Assembly: GCA_000612485.1 (NCBI GenBank)
Contig: CP007494.1
Coordinates: forward strand, 3,596,001 to 3,660,000
Direction: 5' to 3'
Length of the DNA stretch: 64,000 nt
DNA from: Bordetella holmesii ATCC 51541
Lineage (GTDB): Bacteria; Pseudomonadota; Gammaproteobacteria; Burkholderiales; Burkholderiaceae_B
This document shows, in pieces, positions 30,460-38,572 of the stretch; the stretch's first letter is position 1, and each line of letters opens with the position of its first letter. The position numbers and the translations under genes are program-made. Under the pieces are notes generated by a model. The model saw only the letters and a list, made by a program, of their open reading frames with translations. It did not search any database and was not told where the DNA came from.

Positions 30460-31335
30460 TTAGACAGTCCCGTTCATCAAAAAGTAGCGCCGTTCGAACT
30501 CTACCGGAGAAACCTGGCCGATATAGCTGTGGCGCCGTCGTGGGTTGTAGAACAACTCGATATAGTCAAACACATCGGCGCGTGCCTGGTCGCGAGTGGA
30601 ATAGATCTTGCGTCGGATTCTTTCACGCTTGAGCAACTGAAAGAAGCTCTCAGCAACGGCGTTGTCATAGCAGTTTCCTCGTCTGCTCATGCTGGGGCGC
30701 AACCGATGGGCTTTCAGGAAGTCTTGCCAGTCATGACTGCTGAACTGACTCCCTTGGTCTGAATGCACGAGTACTTCGGCCTCTGGTTTACGACGCCAGA
30801 CCGCAGCCAGCAATGCGTTGATGGCAAGTTCTCGGGTCATCCGATCGCTCATGGACCAGCCCACGATCTGCCGCGAGAACAGATCCAATACCGCGGCAAG
30901 ATAGAGCCAACCTTCGTGTGTTCGGATGTAGGTAATGTCGGTCACCCAGACCTGGTTGGGGGCATCGACCCGGAACTGGCGTTGTAGATGGTTCGGAGCA
31001 ACAACGCTGGGACGAGTACCTCGGCCTCCCGGACGACGGCCGTATCCTGTGTGTGATCGCAAGCCAGCTTGGCGCATCAAGCGGGCCACGCGGTGCTTGC
31101 CACACCGCTCTCCCATATCGTTCAAGTCACTGCTGATCTTACGATAACCGTAGATCCGGCCACTGTCTTCCCAGCACTGCTCGATGAGCGCGCCGACGCG
31201 CTTATCCTGTGCCCCGCGCGCACTCACAGGCTGCACCTTCCAAGCGTAATAGCCGCTGGGATGTACCCCCAAAACTGCGCATAGGCGACGCACAGCGTAT
31301 TGCTCCTCATGGGCCTTGATAAACGCGTACTTCAC
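30460..31335 (-). CDS. IS3-family transposase OrfB
   Basis: A 291-residue rve-domain integrase: HTH_21 region (YGYRKISSDLNDMGERCGKHRV), catalytic Asp in WVTDITYIRT, second Asp in LVHSDQGSQFSS, and Glu in YDNAVAESFFQLLKRE. The frame is intact to the C-terminal ERRYFLMNGTV. It begins with GTG overlapping the orfA stop (GTGA), so it is translated by coupling or by frameshift fusion with OrfA. It is presumably active. Confidence 0.93.
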   Translation of the reverse strand: MKYAFIKAHEEQYAVRRLCAVLGVHPSGYYAWKVQPVSARGAQDKRVGALIEQCWEDSGRIYGYRKISSDLNDMGERCGKHRVARLMRQAGLRSHTGYGRRPGGRGTRPSVVAPNHLQRQFRVDAPNQVWVTDITYIRTHEGWLYLAAVLDLFSRQIVGWSMSDRMTRELAINALLAAVWRRKPEAEVLVHSDQGSQFSSHDWQDFLKAHRLRPSMSRRGNCYDNAVAESFFQLLKRERIRRKIYSTRDQARADVFDYIELFYNPRRRHSYIGQVSPVEFERRYFLMNGTV

Positions 31336-31634
31336 CCGGACTGCTTGGCAAAGTACGCGGCGGCCTTTTTTAGGATGTCGCGCTCCTCGCTCACCCGCTT
31401 GAGCTCAGCCTTAAGCCGACGGACCTCCGCGCTCTGGCTATCTTGATGCGTCCGCTGCTCAGGACTGCCCGAATACCGCTTGAGCCATGCATAAAGGCTG
31501 TGGGGACTCACGCCTAATCGTGTCGCAACATCGCCGACCTTGTGTCCCCCTTCGGTGACTTGCTTTACCGCCTGTACCTTGAACTCTTCTGAGAATCGCT
31601 GCCGCGATGTCTTGCCTTCCATACACACCTCCAT
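31332..31634 (-). CDS. IS3-family transposase OrfA
   Basis: An approximately 100-residue protein with an HTH_Tnp_1 fold (RFSEEFKVQAVKQVTEGGH, VATRLGVSPHSLYAWLKRY) and a C-terminal coiled coil (VRRLKAELKRVSEERDILKKA). It may start at ATG 31634 or at the internal ATG 31622 (MEGKTSRQ). It recognises the IS ends. Confidence 0.9.
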   Translation of the reverse strand: MEVCMEGKTSRQRFSEEFKVQAVKQVTEGGHKVGDVATRLGVSPHSLYAWLKRYSGSPEQRTHQDSQSAEVRRLKAELKRVSEERDILKKAAAYFAKQSG

Positions 31635-31722
31635 ATCGCCTTAATTGTGAGGCAACTAGGTGTCTAGGAAACCCGGGGCGATTCACCATCCAGTGACACC
31701 AATAAGAAAAATGGAGACAGCA

Positions 31723-32703
31723 ATGCACAGACGAATGTTCATTAAGCTTTGCGCCGCCGCGCCATTGGCCAGTGCGCTGGTCGCATTGCCTGCCGTCGCG
31801 GCGTCCTACCCGCAATCCACCATCAAGCTGGTGATGGGATACGCCGCCGGAGGCACAGCCGACCTGAGCTGGCGTATCGTTGCCCCCTTGCTGGCCGAAC
31901 GCCTCAAGCAAGCGATCGTCATCGACAACCGGCCGGGCGCCGGGGGCATCGTCGCCTCGCAGGCCGCGCTTAACGCGCCCGCCGACGGTTACACCTTGCT
32001 GATGGCGGCCTCGGGCAACTTCGGCATCTCGCCGGTACTGATGAAGTCGCTGCCGTTTGATACGGTCAAAGACTTCGACATGATCGCCCAGGCTGCCAGT
32101 TTCGGCTACGCCTTTGCCGTCTCCGGAAAATCCGCGTTTCATAAGATTCAGGATGTCATCGACTTTGCCAAGCAAAATCCCGGCAAGCTCAGCATCGGTA
32201 CGGTGCAAGTCGGCAGCGCGCAATTTTTTGCCGCCGAGCTTTTCAAATCGATGGCAGGTATCTCAGCAGTTACCGTGCCCTATCGATCGTCCGGAGATGT
32301 AGTGGCCGCCGCGCGCAGCGGGGATGTGCAACTGATCATCGATACCCTGGCGCCCGTGGTGCCACATATGGCCGACGGCGCATTGCGGGTTTTGGGCGTG
32401 AGCACCGCCCAGCCCTTTCCGGCCCTGCCGCAGATTCCGACCATCGCCAGCAGTGGATTGGACGGCTATGTCGTTGAGGCCTGGAACGGGCTGGCCGCTC
32501 GGGCTGGAACTCCCCCCGAAGTCGTTGAACGCATCAACCGGGAACTCGCCGACATACTCACAATGGAAAGCGTAAAGAAGCGCTTTCTTGATTTGGGCAT
32601 CGTGGCGCAATATGGCGATGCCAAGACGGTAAGAGCGCTTCAGTTGGCGGATATCAAGAAGTGGGGTGACGTCATGGTATCAGCCAAGATCGAGAAACTA
32701 TGA
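31723..32703 (+). CDS. Bug-family periplasmic solute receptor
   Basis: 326 residues from ATG 31723, chosen because GGAGA lies at proper spacing just upstream. The first residues MHRRMFIKLCAAAPLAS look like a signal peptide, with RRMFIK recalling a Tat motif though not fully canonical. The receptor body shows [64 protein letters not shown] and LPQIPTIAS. It is the second receptor in this cluster, and its stop overlaps the amidohydrolase start (ATGA). Confidence 0.9.
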   Translation: MHRRMFIKLCAAAPLASALVALPAVAASYPQSTIKLVMGYAAGGTADLSWRIVAPLLAERLKQAIVIDNRPGAGGIVASQAALNAPADGYTLLMAASGNFGISPVLMKSLPFDTVKDFDMIAQAASFGYAFAVSGKSAFHKIQDVIDFAKQNPGKLSIGTVQVGSAQFFAAELFKSMAGISAVTVPYRSSGDVVAAARSGDVQLIIDTLAPVVPHMADGALRVLGVSTAQPFPALPQIPTIASSGLDGYVVEAWNGLAARAGTPPEVVERINRELADILTMESVKKRFLDLGIVAQYGDAKTVRALQLADIKKWGDVMVSAKIEKL

Positions 32704-33620
32704 CACCCGTGACGCACGCCCAGAATCCAGGCCTGCGGGCTCCCTTATCCATGCCCGAAGGCGCATGCGACTGTCACACCCACGTCTTCGGTCCGCCGTC
32801 TGCTTACCCTTTCGATCCGTCCCGCGTCTACACGCCGGGGCCAGCCAGCATCCAGCAGTTGCGCACGCAGCACGGCAAACTCGGCATCTCGCGCGTGGTC
32901 ATCGTGCAACCCAGTCCGTATGGGGCAGACAACCGCTGCACGCTGGACGCCCTCAGCGCCTACGATCCCAAGGATGACGATGCCGCCAGAGCGGTCGTCG
33001 TCATGGACGCTCACACGTCGTTGAGCAGTCTGCGGGACATGCACGCACGGGGCGCTCGGGGCGTTCGCGTCAACCTGAAGACCGGCGGCCAAAACGACCC
33101 GGATGTCGCGCGCACCCTGCTGCTCGACGCAAGCGCACGTGTCGAGCAGCTTGGCTGGCACGTCCAGGTCTTCGCCAGCCTGGCTGTCATCGAGCGTCTG
33201 GCCGATGAAATTGCCCGATTGGCCGTCCCCGTGGTGTTGGACCACTTCGCGGGTCTGCGCGGCGAAGCCGGCGTTACGCAAGCGGGATACCGCTGCCTCC
33301 TGGATTTGTTGGCCTCGGGCAATGTGTATATCAAGCTATCGGCCGCGCAGCGTGCTTCAGCAGCGGCGGCCCATGAAGACATGCGGCCCTTGGTACAGGG
33401 GCTCGTCGCTTGCCGCAGCGACCGGCTGCTGTGGGGAAGCGATTGGCCTCACCCCGGAGCATGGCCTGGCGTGGCGCGATCAGCGCAAGGGATTGAACCC
33501 TTTCATCCCATCGACGACGCCCAGGCGTTGGAGCGCCTGGCAGATTGGGTGGGCAGCCAGGCAGATTGGAATGCTGTCATGGCCGACAACGCGGCTCGTC
33601 TATATGGATGGCCCGACTGA
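32700..33620 (+). CDS. Amidohydrolase-family lactonase/decarboxylase-like enzyme (LigI-like)
   Basis: 306 residues of the amidohydrolase_2 superfamily: metal motif ACDCHTHVFGP at the N-terminus, VVLDHFAGLRGE in the middle and the conserved Asp in LLWGSDWPHPG, ending ADNAARLYGWPD. The overall pattern matches 2-pyrone-4,6-dicarboxylate lactonase (LigI) and related sugar-lactone hydrolases. It overlaps the receptor gene by 4 bp and closes the cluster. Lactone hydrolysis ahead of the HpcH aldolase step would make chemical sense, but the real substrate is unknown. Confidence 0.87.
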   Translation: MTPVTHAQNPGLRAPLSMPEGACDCHTHVFGPPSAYPFDPSRVYTPGPASIQQLRTQHGKLGISRVVIVQPSPYGADNRCTLDALSAYDPKDDDAARAVVVMDAHTSLSSLRDMHARGARGVRVNLKTGGQNDPDVARTLLLDASARVEQLGWHVQVFASLAVIERLADEIARLAVPVVLDHFAGLRGEAGVTQAGYRCLLDLLASGNVYIKLSAAQRASAAAAHEDMRPLVQGLVACRSDRLLWGSDWPHPGAWPGVARSAQGIEPFHPIDDAQALERLADWVGSQADWNAVMADNAARLYGWPD

Positions 33621-33683
33621 TCGAGCGGCCCGTTTGTGTCGAGAACAGACCTAGCCATCAAACCGGCAGCCCATCATTTGCCC

Positions 33684-33711
33684 CGGCAGGCCGCCGCAAG
33701 ACGGCCTGCCG
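33684..33711. terminator. Hairpin between convergent genes, probable bidirectional terminator
   Basis: Perfect 10-bp GC-rich stem (33684-33693 with 33702-33711) between the amidohydrolase gene and the first inverse autotransporter. No strong T tract follows on either strand. Confidence 0.6.
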
Positions 33712-33716
33712 TCGAC

Positions 33717-36700
33717 TCAGTTGTGCGGCGGCTCGAAGTAGATCTGCCCGCGAGTCGCGAGGTAGTTCCCCGTTCCCGTATCAAAGATCTTGACCTTCAA
33801 ATTGGTCAGCCGGCCGGTGTCGGCGTCGGTAAACGTCCCCGCCGGCCAGGAGACCTGCACGTCATACTTCTGCTGGTTGTAGTCGGGCACGATCTTCAAG
33901 GTAAACGCTTTGGCTGCACGTTTGGCCAGTTCCTTGTCTTGCTGCGAAGCATCCAAGATCTGCACCACGGGGGGGCCTTTACGGAAGGTCGCCATATACA
34001 GACTCATGAGTGTCGCGCTTGTTTCCTGAGGCCGCACACCGAAGAAGCGATACTGGATAGCGGTACTCAACGACGGATCGCTGCGTCCTTTGGTAAAGGT
34101 ATCTGTGTACGCACGTTTGGCCAATACCGTCTGCTGGCCATTGGCCCGGGACAACAGTTGGACCTCACCGGCCGGCACGTCAGTGGTCGACGACGCGGTG
34201 AAGCTTCCATCGGTCTGCGCTGACAGACTCACTTCGTCGCCGTTGGGCAAACGCAGCACCAGTGCCTCATTGGGCTGTGCCTTGCCACTTACCGTCACAA
34301 TACCGTTCTGCGGGTTGGTGTCCAACCGCGATATTCGATGGGTCTGAGCGAAACTATCGGTGTAGTTCTTCTTGGTCGGTTGGCTCGTGTTGCCTGCCGC
34401 ATCCCTGGCGGTGACCGTGATGGTCCCCGCGGGCACATCATCGTCAGACTGCACCGAGTACCTGCCATCTTTTCCCGCCTGAACGGTTTTGCTGCCCCCG
34501 CCGGGGAAGCTGACGGTCACGGTGGCCTCGGCTTCCGCCTTACCTGTCACGGTGACCTGGCCCGTCGTCATATCGGTAACGGCATCGGCAATCGTCGGCA
34601 TGTCGGGCGCGTCTTTATCCACCGTGTCGGTGTACTGCCGGGTGGCCGGTGCACTTCTGTTGCGCGCCTTGTCGCTAGCGGTAGCCGTGATCTGCCCCGA
34701 AGGCTGGTCGTTCGCCGACGTGACCGAAAAATTACCTGACCCGTCGGCCGTACCCGTCTGTTTTGAACCATCCGGGAAGTCAATCTCGACCTGCGCGCCG
34801 CGCTCGGTCTGACCTTTGACGGTCACCCGACCCGACGTCGGGTCCGTCGTCACCTCAGCGATGATGGGCGCGGCAGGCGCCGTTTTATCTACCTTGTCCG
34901 TATGCAGCACGCGCGACACCCGGCTGGTGTTGCCTGCCTTATCTTGGGAAGTCACCTCGATGTATCCCGTTTCCAAGTCATTGTCGGACTCCACCCGGAA
35001 ATTGCCACTGGCGTCGATATCGCCGGTCTTGGTCGAGTCGTCGGGGAAGGTAACCATAACCCGCGCGCCCGGCTCGCCCGTACCAATGACCGTCACACGC
35101 CCTGTCGAGCGGTCCTCTTCAAGCCTGTCGATGTCGACGTCTGGCGCAGTCTTGTCTACCGTGTCCATGTACTCATGAGTCATCCGAGGGCTCTTGTTGC
35201 CCGCCAAGTCGGCCGCCTCGACCTGTATCGTGCCCGTCATGACGTCCTCCGCCGATTTTGCGCTGTAACTGCCGTCGGCGCCGGCCCTGACCTTCTGGCT
35301 GGCACCTCCCGGGAACGTTACCGTGACCTCGGCCCCTGCCTCGGAGCTGCCCTTGACCGTCACCCGGCCCGTCTTCGGATCGGTGACCACGCTAGTAATG
35401 CTTGGTGGCGCCGGCGGGGTTGTATCCGGAGCATCATCGTAGCGCTGCCTGGCCTGCGGACTCTGGTTGCCCGCCTGGTCGACGGCCTGCACGCGGATGT
35501 CGCCACCGACCATATCGCCCGCAGAGGTCACGCTGAACATGCCATCGTCGCCGGCAACGCCCTGAGCCACCGTGCTGTCCGGGAAACTGACGGTGACCTG
35601 CGCTTTCGGCTCCGTCTTTCCGCTCACGGTCACACGCCCCGTGGCCGGATCCGTGACGACGGTGGTGATCGTCGGCTCCGCCGGCGCTGTTTTATCCACG
35701 CGATCGTCGAAATGGCGCGTCGTCACCTCGCTCAGATTGCCGACCTTATCTTTGGCCCTGACATCAATCCCGCCCGACACCATATCGCGCGTAGACGTCG
35801 CTTCGTAGCTGCCATCGTCCCCCGCTACGACCTGCGCAAGCGTTCCATCCGGGAAGACGATGTCAATCTGCGCACCTGGCTCGGCCTTGCCCGCGACCGT
35901 GAGGCGGCCGTCGGCGGGATTTTCGGTGACGGCGGTGATGATGGGCGCGGCCGGGGCGGTTTTGTCCACGACATCCACGTAGCGGTGAGTGGACACTGCG
36001 CTCTTATTGCCGGCAGCGTCCGCCGCAACAACCTGGATGTCCCCGGCCACCATGTCCGTCTCAGACACCACCCGATAGCTGCCGTCATCGGCAGCGACCA
36101 CGCGCTGGACCGTGCCGTCCGGGAAGTTCACCGTGACGTCTGCGCCCCGCTCGGCCCGCCCGTTGACAGCCACGCGGCCGGAGGCATCGTCGGTGGTGAT
36201 AAGGCGGATTTCAGGCGCCTCTGGCGGCGTGGTGTCCTGGGCGTCGTCATAAGCCTGAACCGCAACCGGGCTCGTGCTGCCGTCTTGCCCCGTCGCCTGG
36301 GCTCTGATGTCGCCGGACACCATGTCGCCAGCCGAGACGACCTGGTACATGCCATCCTTGCCTGCCACCGTACGTTGCGAGGAACCGTCCGGAAAACGAA
36401 CGTCCACGCGTGCGCCGGGGTCGGCCTTGCCGGTCACGGTGACGCGCCCGGTTTTCGCCTCGGTGACGACCGTCTCGATAGTAGGCGCCTGCACGCTTGG
36501 AGGCTGATAATGGGTGCTCGTGCTTACCCGCATCCCGGTCTGCGGATGGGTGGCTTGCACCACGACCTGCCCCTGCTTGACCTCGCGCTTGGACCGTACC
36601 TTGAACATCCCCTGATCGTCCGCCTTGGCGGCGATCGATTCGCCATTCGGGAAAGACACCTGCACATCCGCCTGCGGTTCCGTGCGGCCGCTGACTTCCA

Positions 36701-38195
36701 GCGAACGCACCACGGGCTGCGTCACCAGGGAGGTAACCGCCACCCGCAAGCTGCCCGGGCGCACTTCATCCACGTACTGGTAGCTTACTTCGCGGCTGCT
36801 GTCGCCTTCGGCATTGCGGGCTCGCAGCACGATCAGGCCGGAGGGCTGATCCTCGGCCGACAGGTACGTGAAGCGGCCCGCAGCGTCGGCGCCCGCAACT
36901 CCCGTCGAACCATCCGGCAGGCGCACCGTGACCGTTGCTCCCGCATGGGTTAGACCGCTTATGGTGATGCGGCCGTCGGCCTGCCGCGTGGAGACGGAAG
37001 TCACGGTCAGTGGCAAAACGATCTGCTTGCGTCGCGTCTTGAGCACAATGCGGTTCTCGCGCTCGACCAGGGTGTGGCGGCGGCCATCCAACGAGAAGAC
37101 GGGTGCGTCGGAGTCTGGGCGGCGCAACTGCTTGGACAGCGGCTCCGACAGATTTACGGACAGCCCAAGCTGCAAGCGCGTCTGCCCACCTCCGCCCATG
37201 ACCTGTGTCTGCTCCAGGCCCAGACTCAGCACGGGTACGGGACGGTACTCCACCCCGACCTTGAAGCCTTTGGCACCGGCCTGACTGCGACCGCTGTCGT
37301 AATAGTCCACATGGGCGCCATTCCAGCGGAAGTACGACGTCTTCAGGCTCAGTCCGGGCGCGAAGGCAGGACTGTATTGGACGCCCACATCCATACCCGA
37401 GGCGGGTTTTTCCTCCCGGCGATTGTCGCGTTTGGCGCCTTTCCAACCGGAGATCGGTACGTACACATTGCCATGCAGGCTGAACTCCGGGGCAATAGCC
37501 TCGATCCCGAGCGAGCCTCGCAGATGCTGTTTGCCAAACTCATAGTCCAGAAAACCATTGGCGCCCACCATCAGCGCCTCATGGACCTCGTGCCGGTAGA
37601 CCGCGCCGACATTACCCGTGGGGCGGCTGTTCTGGTTATGCGCACCCACCTGCACCAACCCGGTGGCAGGCCCGGCACGAAACACCTCGTCGATCGTATT
37701 CAGTTGCACGGAACTGCGGCCGGAGTCGAAATCGACGTTCACGGCGCCTTGCAGGTTGCGCAAAAATGGCAGGCCGGACTCCCGCGCTAGGCTCACGCCG
37801 CCGCGCAAGACGTCATTGGCCTGCGCCTGCGCCTCGCGCTTGAGATAGTCGGCGTCCAGGCGCGCTCCCGGCTCGCGCTCGGCTTGAGCCTGTGCAAGGG
37901 ATTGCGCCTGGGCGGCGAGCCTGTGCTCCCAGGAGCGGTCTTCGGCAGCCGAGGCCTCCTGCGGCGAGGGGCGAGTTGGGCCCAGCGTGGGAATCCCTTG
38001 CGCGGCAACCGACACGGGCAGCAACGCTTGCGCCAACAGACTGCCACTGATCATGGCCGCCGTGGTCTGACGCAGACGCGGGCGCATGCGACGGCGTTGG
38101 CCGCCCGCCTTACCCATTGCACGAGCCCATTCTCCAGCAACCACCCAAGCCCCCCGGGCCCGGGACCAGACGAGGCGGTAGATGTTCTTGTTCAT
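33717..38195 (-). CDS. Intimin/invasin-type inverse autotransporter adhesin with 11 Ig-like repeats
   Basis: 1492 residues from ATG 38195 (AAGGAAA ribosome-binding site). The N-terminus MNKNIYRLVWSRARGAWVVA is an extended signal peptide region (ESPR), followed by a hydrophobic signal ending near VSVAAQ (residue 66). Residues ~140-350 form the outer-membrane beta-barrel of the intimin family (SGRSSVQLNTIDEVF, FLDYEFGKQHLRGSLGIEAI, YVPISGWKGAK). The plug-like linker LVERENRIVLKTRRKQ follows at ~376-391. Residues ~397-1373 are 11 Ig-like (Big) repeats of ~89 residues joined by DKTAPAAP-like linkers. The last ~119 residues are a distinct cap of unknown fold. No LysM domain is seen. Likely a surface adhesin. 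It is the downstream of two paralogues. Confidence 0.95.
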   Translation of the reverse strand: MNKNIYRLVWSRARGAWVVAGEWARAMGKAGGQRRRMRPRLRQTTAAMISGSLLAQALLPVSVAAQGIPTLGPTRPSPQEASAAEDRSWEHRLAAQAQSLAQAQAEREPGARLDADYLKREAQAQANDVLRGGVSLARESGLPFLRNLQGAVNVDFDSGRSSVQLNTIDEVFRAGPATGLVQVGAHNQNSRPTGNVGAVYRHEVHEALMVGANGFLDYEFGKQHLRGSLGIEAIAPEFSLHGNVYVPISGWKGAKRDNRREEKPASGMDVGVQYSPAFAPGLSLKTSYFRWNGAHVDYYDSGRSQAGAKGFKVGVEYRPVPVLSLGLEQTQVMGGGGQTRLQLGLSVNLSEPLSKQLRRPDSDAPVFSLDGRRHTLVERENRIVLKTRRKQIVLPLTVTSVSTRQADGRITISGLTHAGATVTVRLPDGSTGVAGADAAGRFTYLSAEDQPSGLIVLRARNAEGDSSREVSYQYVDEVRPGSLRVAVTSLVTQPVVRSLEVSGRTEPQADVQVSFPNGESIAAKADDQGMFKVRSKREVKQGQVVVQATHPQTGMRVSTSTHYQPPSVQAPTIETVVTEAKTGRVTVTGKADPGARVDVRFPDGSSQRTVAGKDGMYQVVSAGDMVSGDIRAQATGQDGSTSPVAVQAYDDAQDTTPPEAPEIRLITTDDASGRVAVNGRAERGADVTVNFPDGTVQRVVAADDGSYRVVSETDMVAGDIQVVAADAAGNKSAVSTHRYVDVVDKTAPAAPIITAVTENPADGRLTVAGKAEPGAQIDIVFPDGTLAQVVAGDDGSYEATSTRDMVSGGIDVRAKDKVGNLSEVTTRHFDDRVDKTAPAEPTITTVVTDPATGRVTVSGKTEPKAQVTVSFPDSTVAQGVAGDDGMFSVTSAGDMVGGDIRVQAVDQAGNQSPQARQRYDDAPDTTPPAPPSITSVVTDPKTGRVTVKGSSEAGAEVTVTFPGGASQKVRAGADGSYSAKSAEDVMTGTIQVEAADLAGNKSPRMTHEYMDTVDKTAPDVDIDRLEEDRSTGRVTVIGTGEPGARVMVTFPDDSTKTGDIDASGNFRVESDNDLETGYIEVTSQDKAGNTSRVSRVLHTDKVDKTAPAAPIIAEVTTDPTSGRVTVKGQTERGAQVEIDFPDGSKQTGTADGSGNFSVTSANDQPSGQITATASDKARNRSAPATRQYTDTVDKDAPDMPTIADAVTDMTTGQVTVTGKAEAEATVTVSFPGGGSKTVQAGKDGRYSVQSDDDVPAGTITVTARDAAGNTSQPTKKNYTDSFAQTHRISRLDTNPQNGIVTVSGKAQPNEALVLRLPNGDEVSLSAQTDGSFTASSTTDVPAGEVQLLSRANGQQTVLAKRAYTDTFTKGRSDPSLSTAIQYRFFGVRPQETSATLMSLYMATFRKGPPVVQILDASQQDKELAKRAAKAFTLKIVPDYNQQKYDVQVSWPAGTFTDADTGRLTNLKVKIFDTGTGNYLATRGQIYFEPPHN
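34070..37007 (-). repeat. Array of 11 coding repeats (~267-270 bp each) for Ig-like domains
   Basis: Each unit encodes a domain of the type GRVTVTGKAEPGA, VTVSFPDG, a G-Y/F-x-V-x-S core, G-I/V-V-x-A-x-D-A-AGN and a final Y-x-D. Units 3 to 9 are most alike, while the first, second and last diverge. DNA-level identity between units is moderate, so this is an old array. Confidence 0.9.
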
Positions 38196-38572
38196 GGCGT
38201 TTCCTTGAGTGAGGGGTGCTGCCCCTGCAAAAATCGCAGGCAAAGCGGCGCCCAGGCTGCTCGCAAGCGGCCGGCTATCGACGAATAGAGATGCCTTGAC
38301 GTGGCGGTGCAGAAAACGGCATAGGCGCGCTTTGAGCGCTGTTATTGCGTGCCGTCAACCGCTATAGGCAAGTACTTTAGCGATAAGCTCAGACTAGATA
38401 AGCCACCTAATTCCGACGAACTTGCAGGAAAAATCCGAACGTCGGAGGCGCGCGTTTTCTGGCACGCTTGCACGCTCGCAGTGGCTGCCAGGAGATCGCG
38501 GAGGAAGCGCCCTTGTCAGGAGGGCAGGCGCCAGCCGCGTGGGGTATGCGGTCGCCTAGCGGCGTTATTACG
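38196..38572. other. Leader and promoter region of the downstream adhesin gene
   Basis: 377 bp between the two adhesin genes. It holds an AAGGAAA ribosome-binding site, a small hairpin (GGGG-TGCTG-CCCC near 38215) and, about 180 bp upstream of the start, the conserved block described at 38374-38403. No gene seen. Confidence 0.6.
38374..38403 (-). promoter_or_regulatory. Conserved upstream block, copy 1, with TTATC direct repeat
   Basis: On the coding strand this contains CTTATC-TAGTCTGAG-CTTATC, a direct repeat with 15-bp period, followed by GCTAAAGT. A closely similar block is found at 43228-43257, at a comparable distance (about 150-180 bp) upstream of the other adhesin gene. This suggests a shared regulator or promoter; the factor is unknown. 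Confidence 0.6.

Larger units (their letters stand above)
30442..31685 (-). mobile_element. IS3-family insertion sequence, 1244 bp, 3-bp target duplication
   Basis: Inverted repeats beginning TGAATCGCCCCGGGTTTC lie at both ends (left at 30442, right end at 31685 on the complement). They are flanked by the direct repeat CCA (30439-30441 and 31686-31688), typical for IS3-group elements. Two intact genes, orfA and orfB, are in minus orientation, opposing the host operon. Confidence 0.95.
29479..31696 (+). pseudogene. Bug-family solute receptor, IS3-family element in its last codons and one apparent frameshift
   Basis: Signal peptide (MLKRSFLSSALFVGALG) followed by a Bug receptor: WPQRQVTLIVPFAAGGAVDS, VVENRTGASGMIG, DGYTLLMGTQ, IDYGSGGVGSTPHMA. 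At 30168-30169 one G is missing (SPGSPDVPTIAE is expected). At 30441 the coding sequence is interrupted three codons before its stop: ...KDARIT, then ATC CAG TGA resumes after the IS. Reconstructed length is 323 residues. The insertion only swaps the extreme C-terminus for a 50-residue IS-encoded tail, so receptor function may survive, but the downstream genes are separated from their promoter. Confidence 0.88.

Noticed and set aside
34902..36953. Long plus-strand open frame (683 codons) across the adhesin repeats
   Set aside because: It is antisense to the Ig-repeat array and shows only the mirror of the repeated, GC-rich coding sequence; no family motif or ribosome-binding site. The same applies to 39977-41230.
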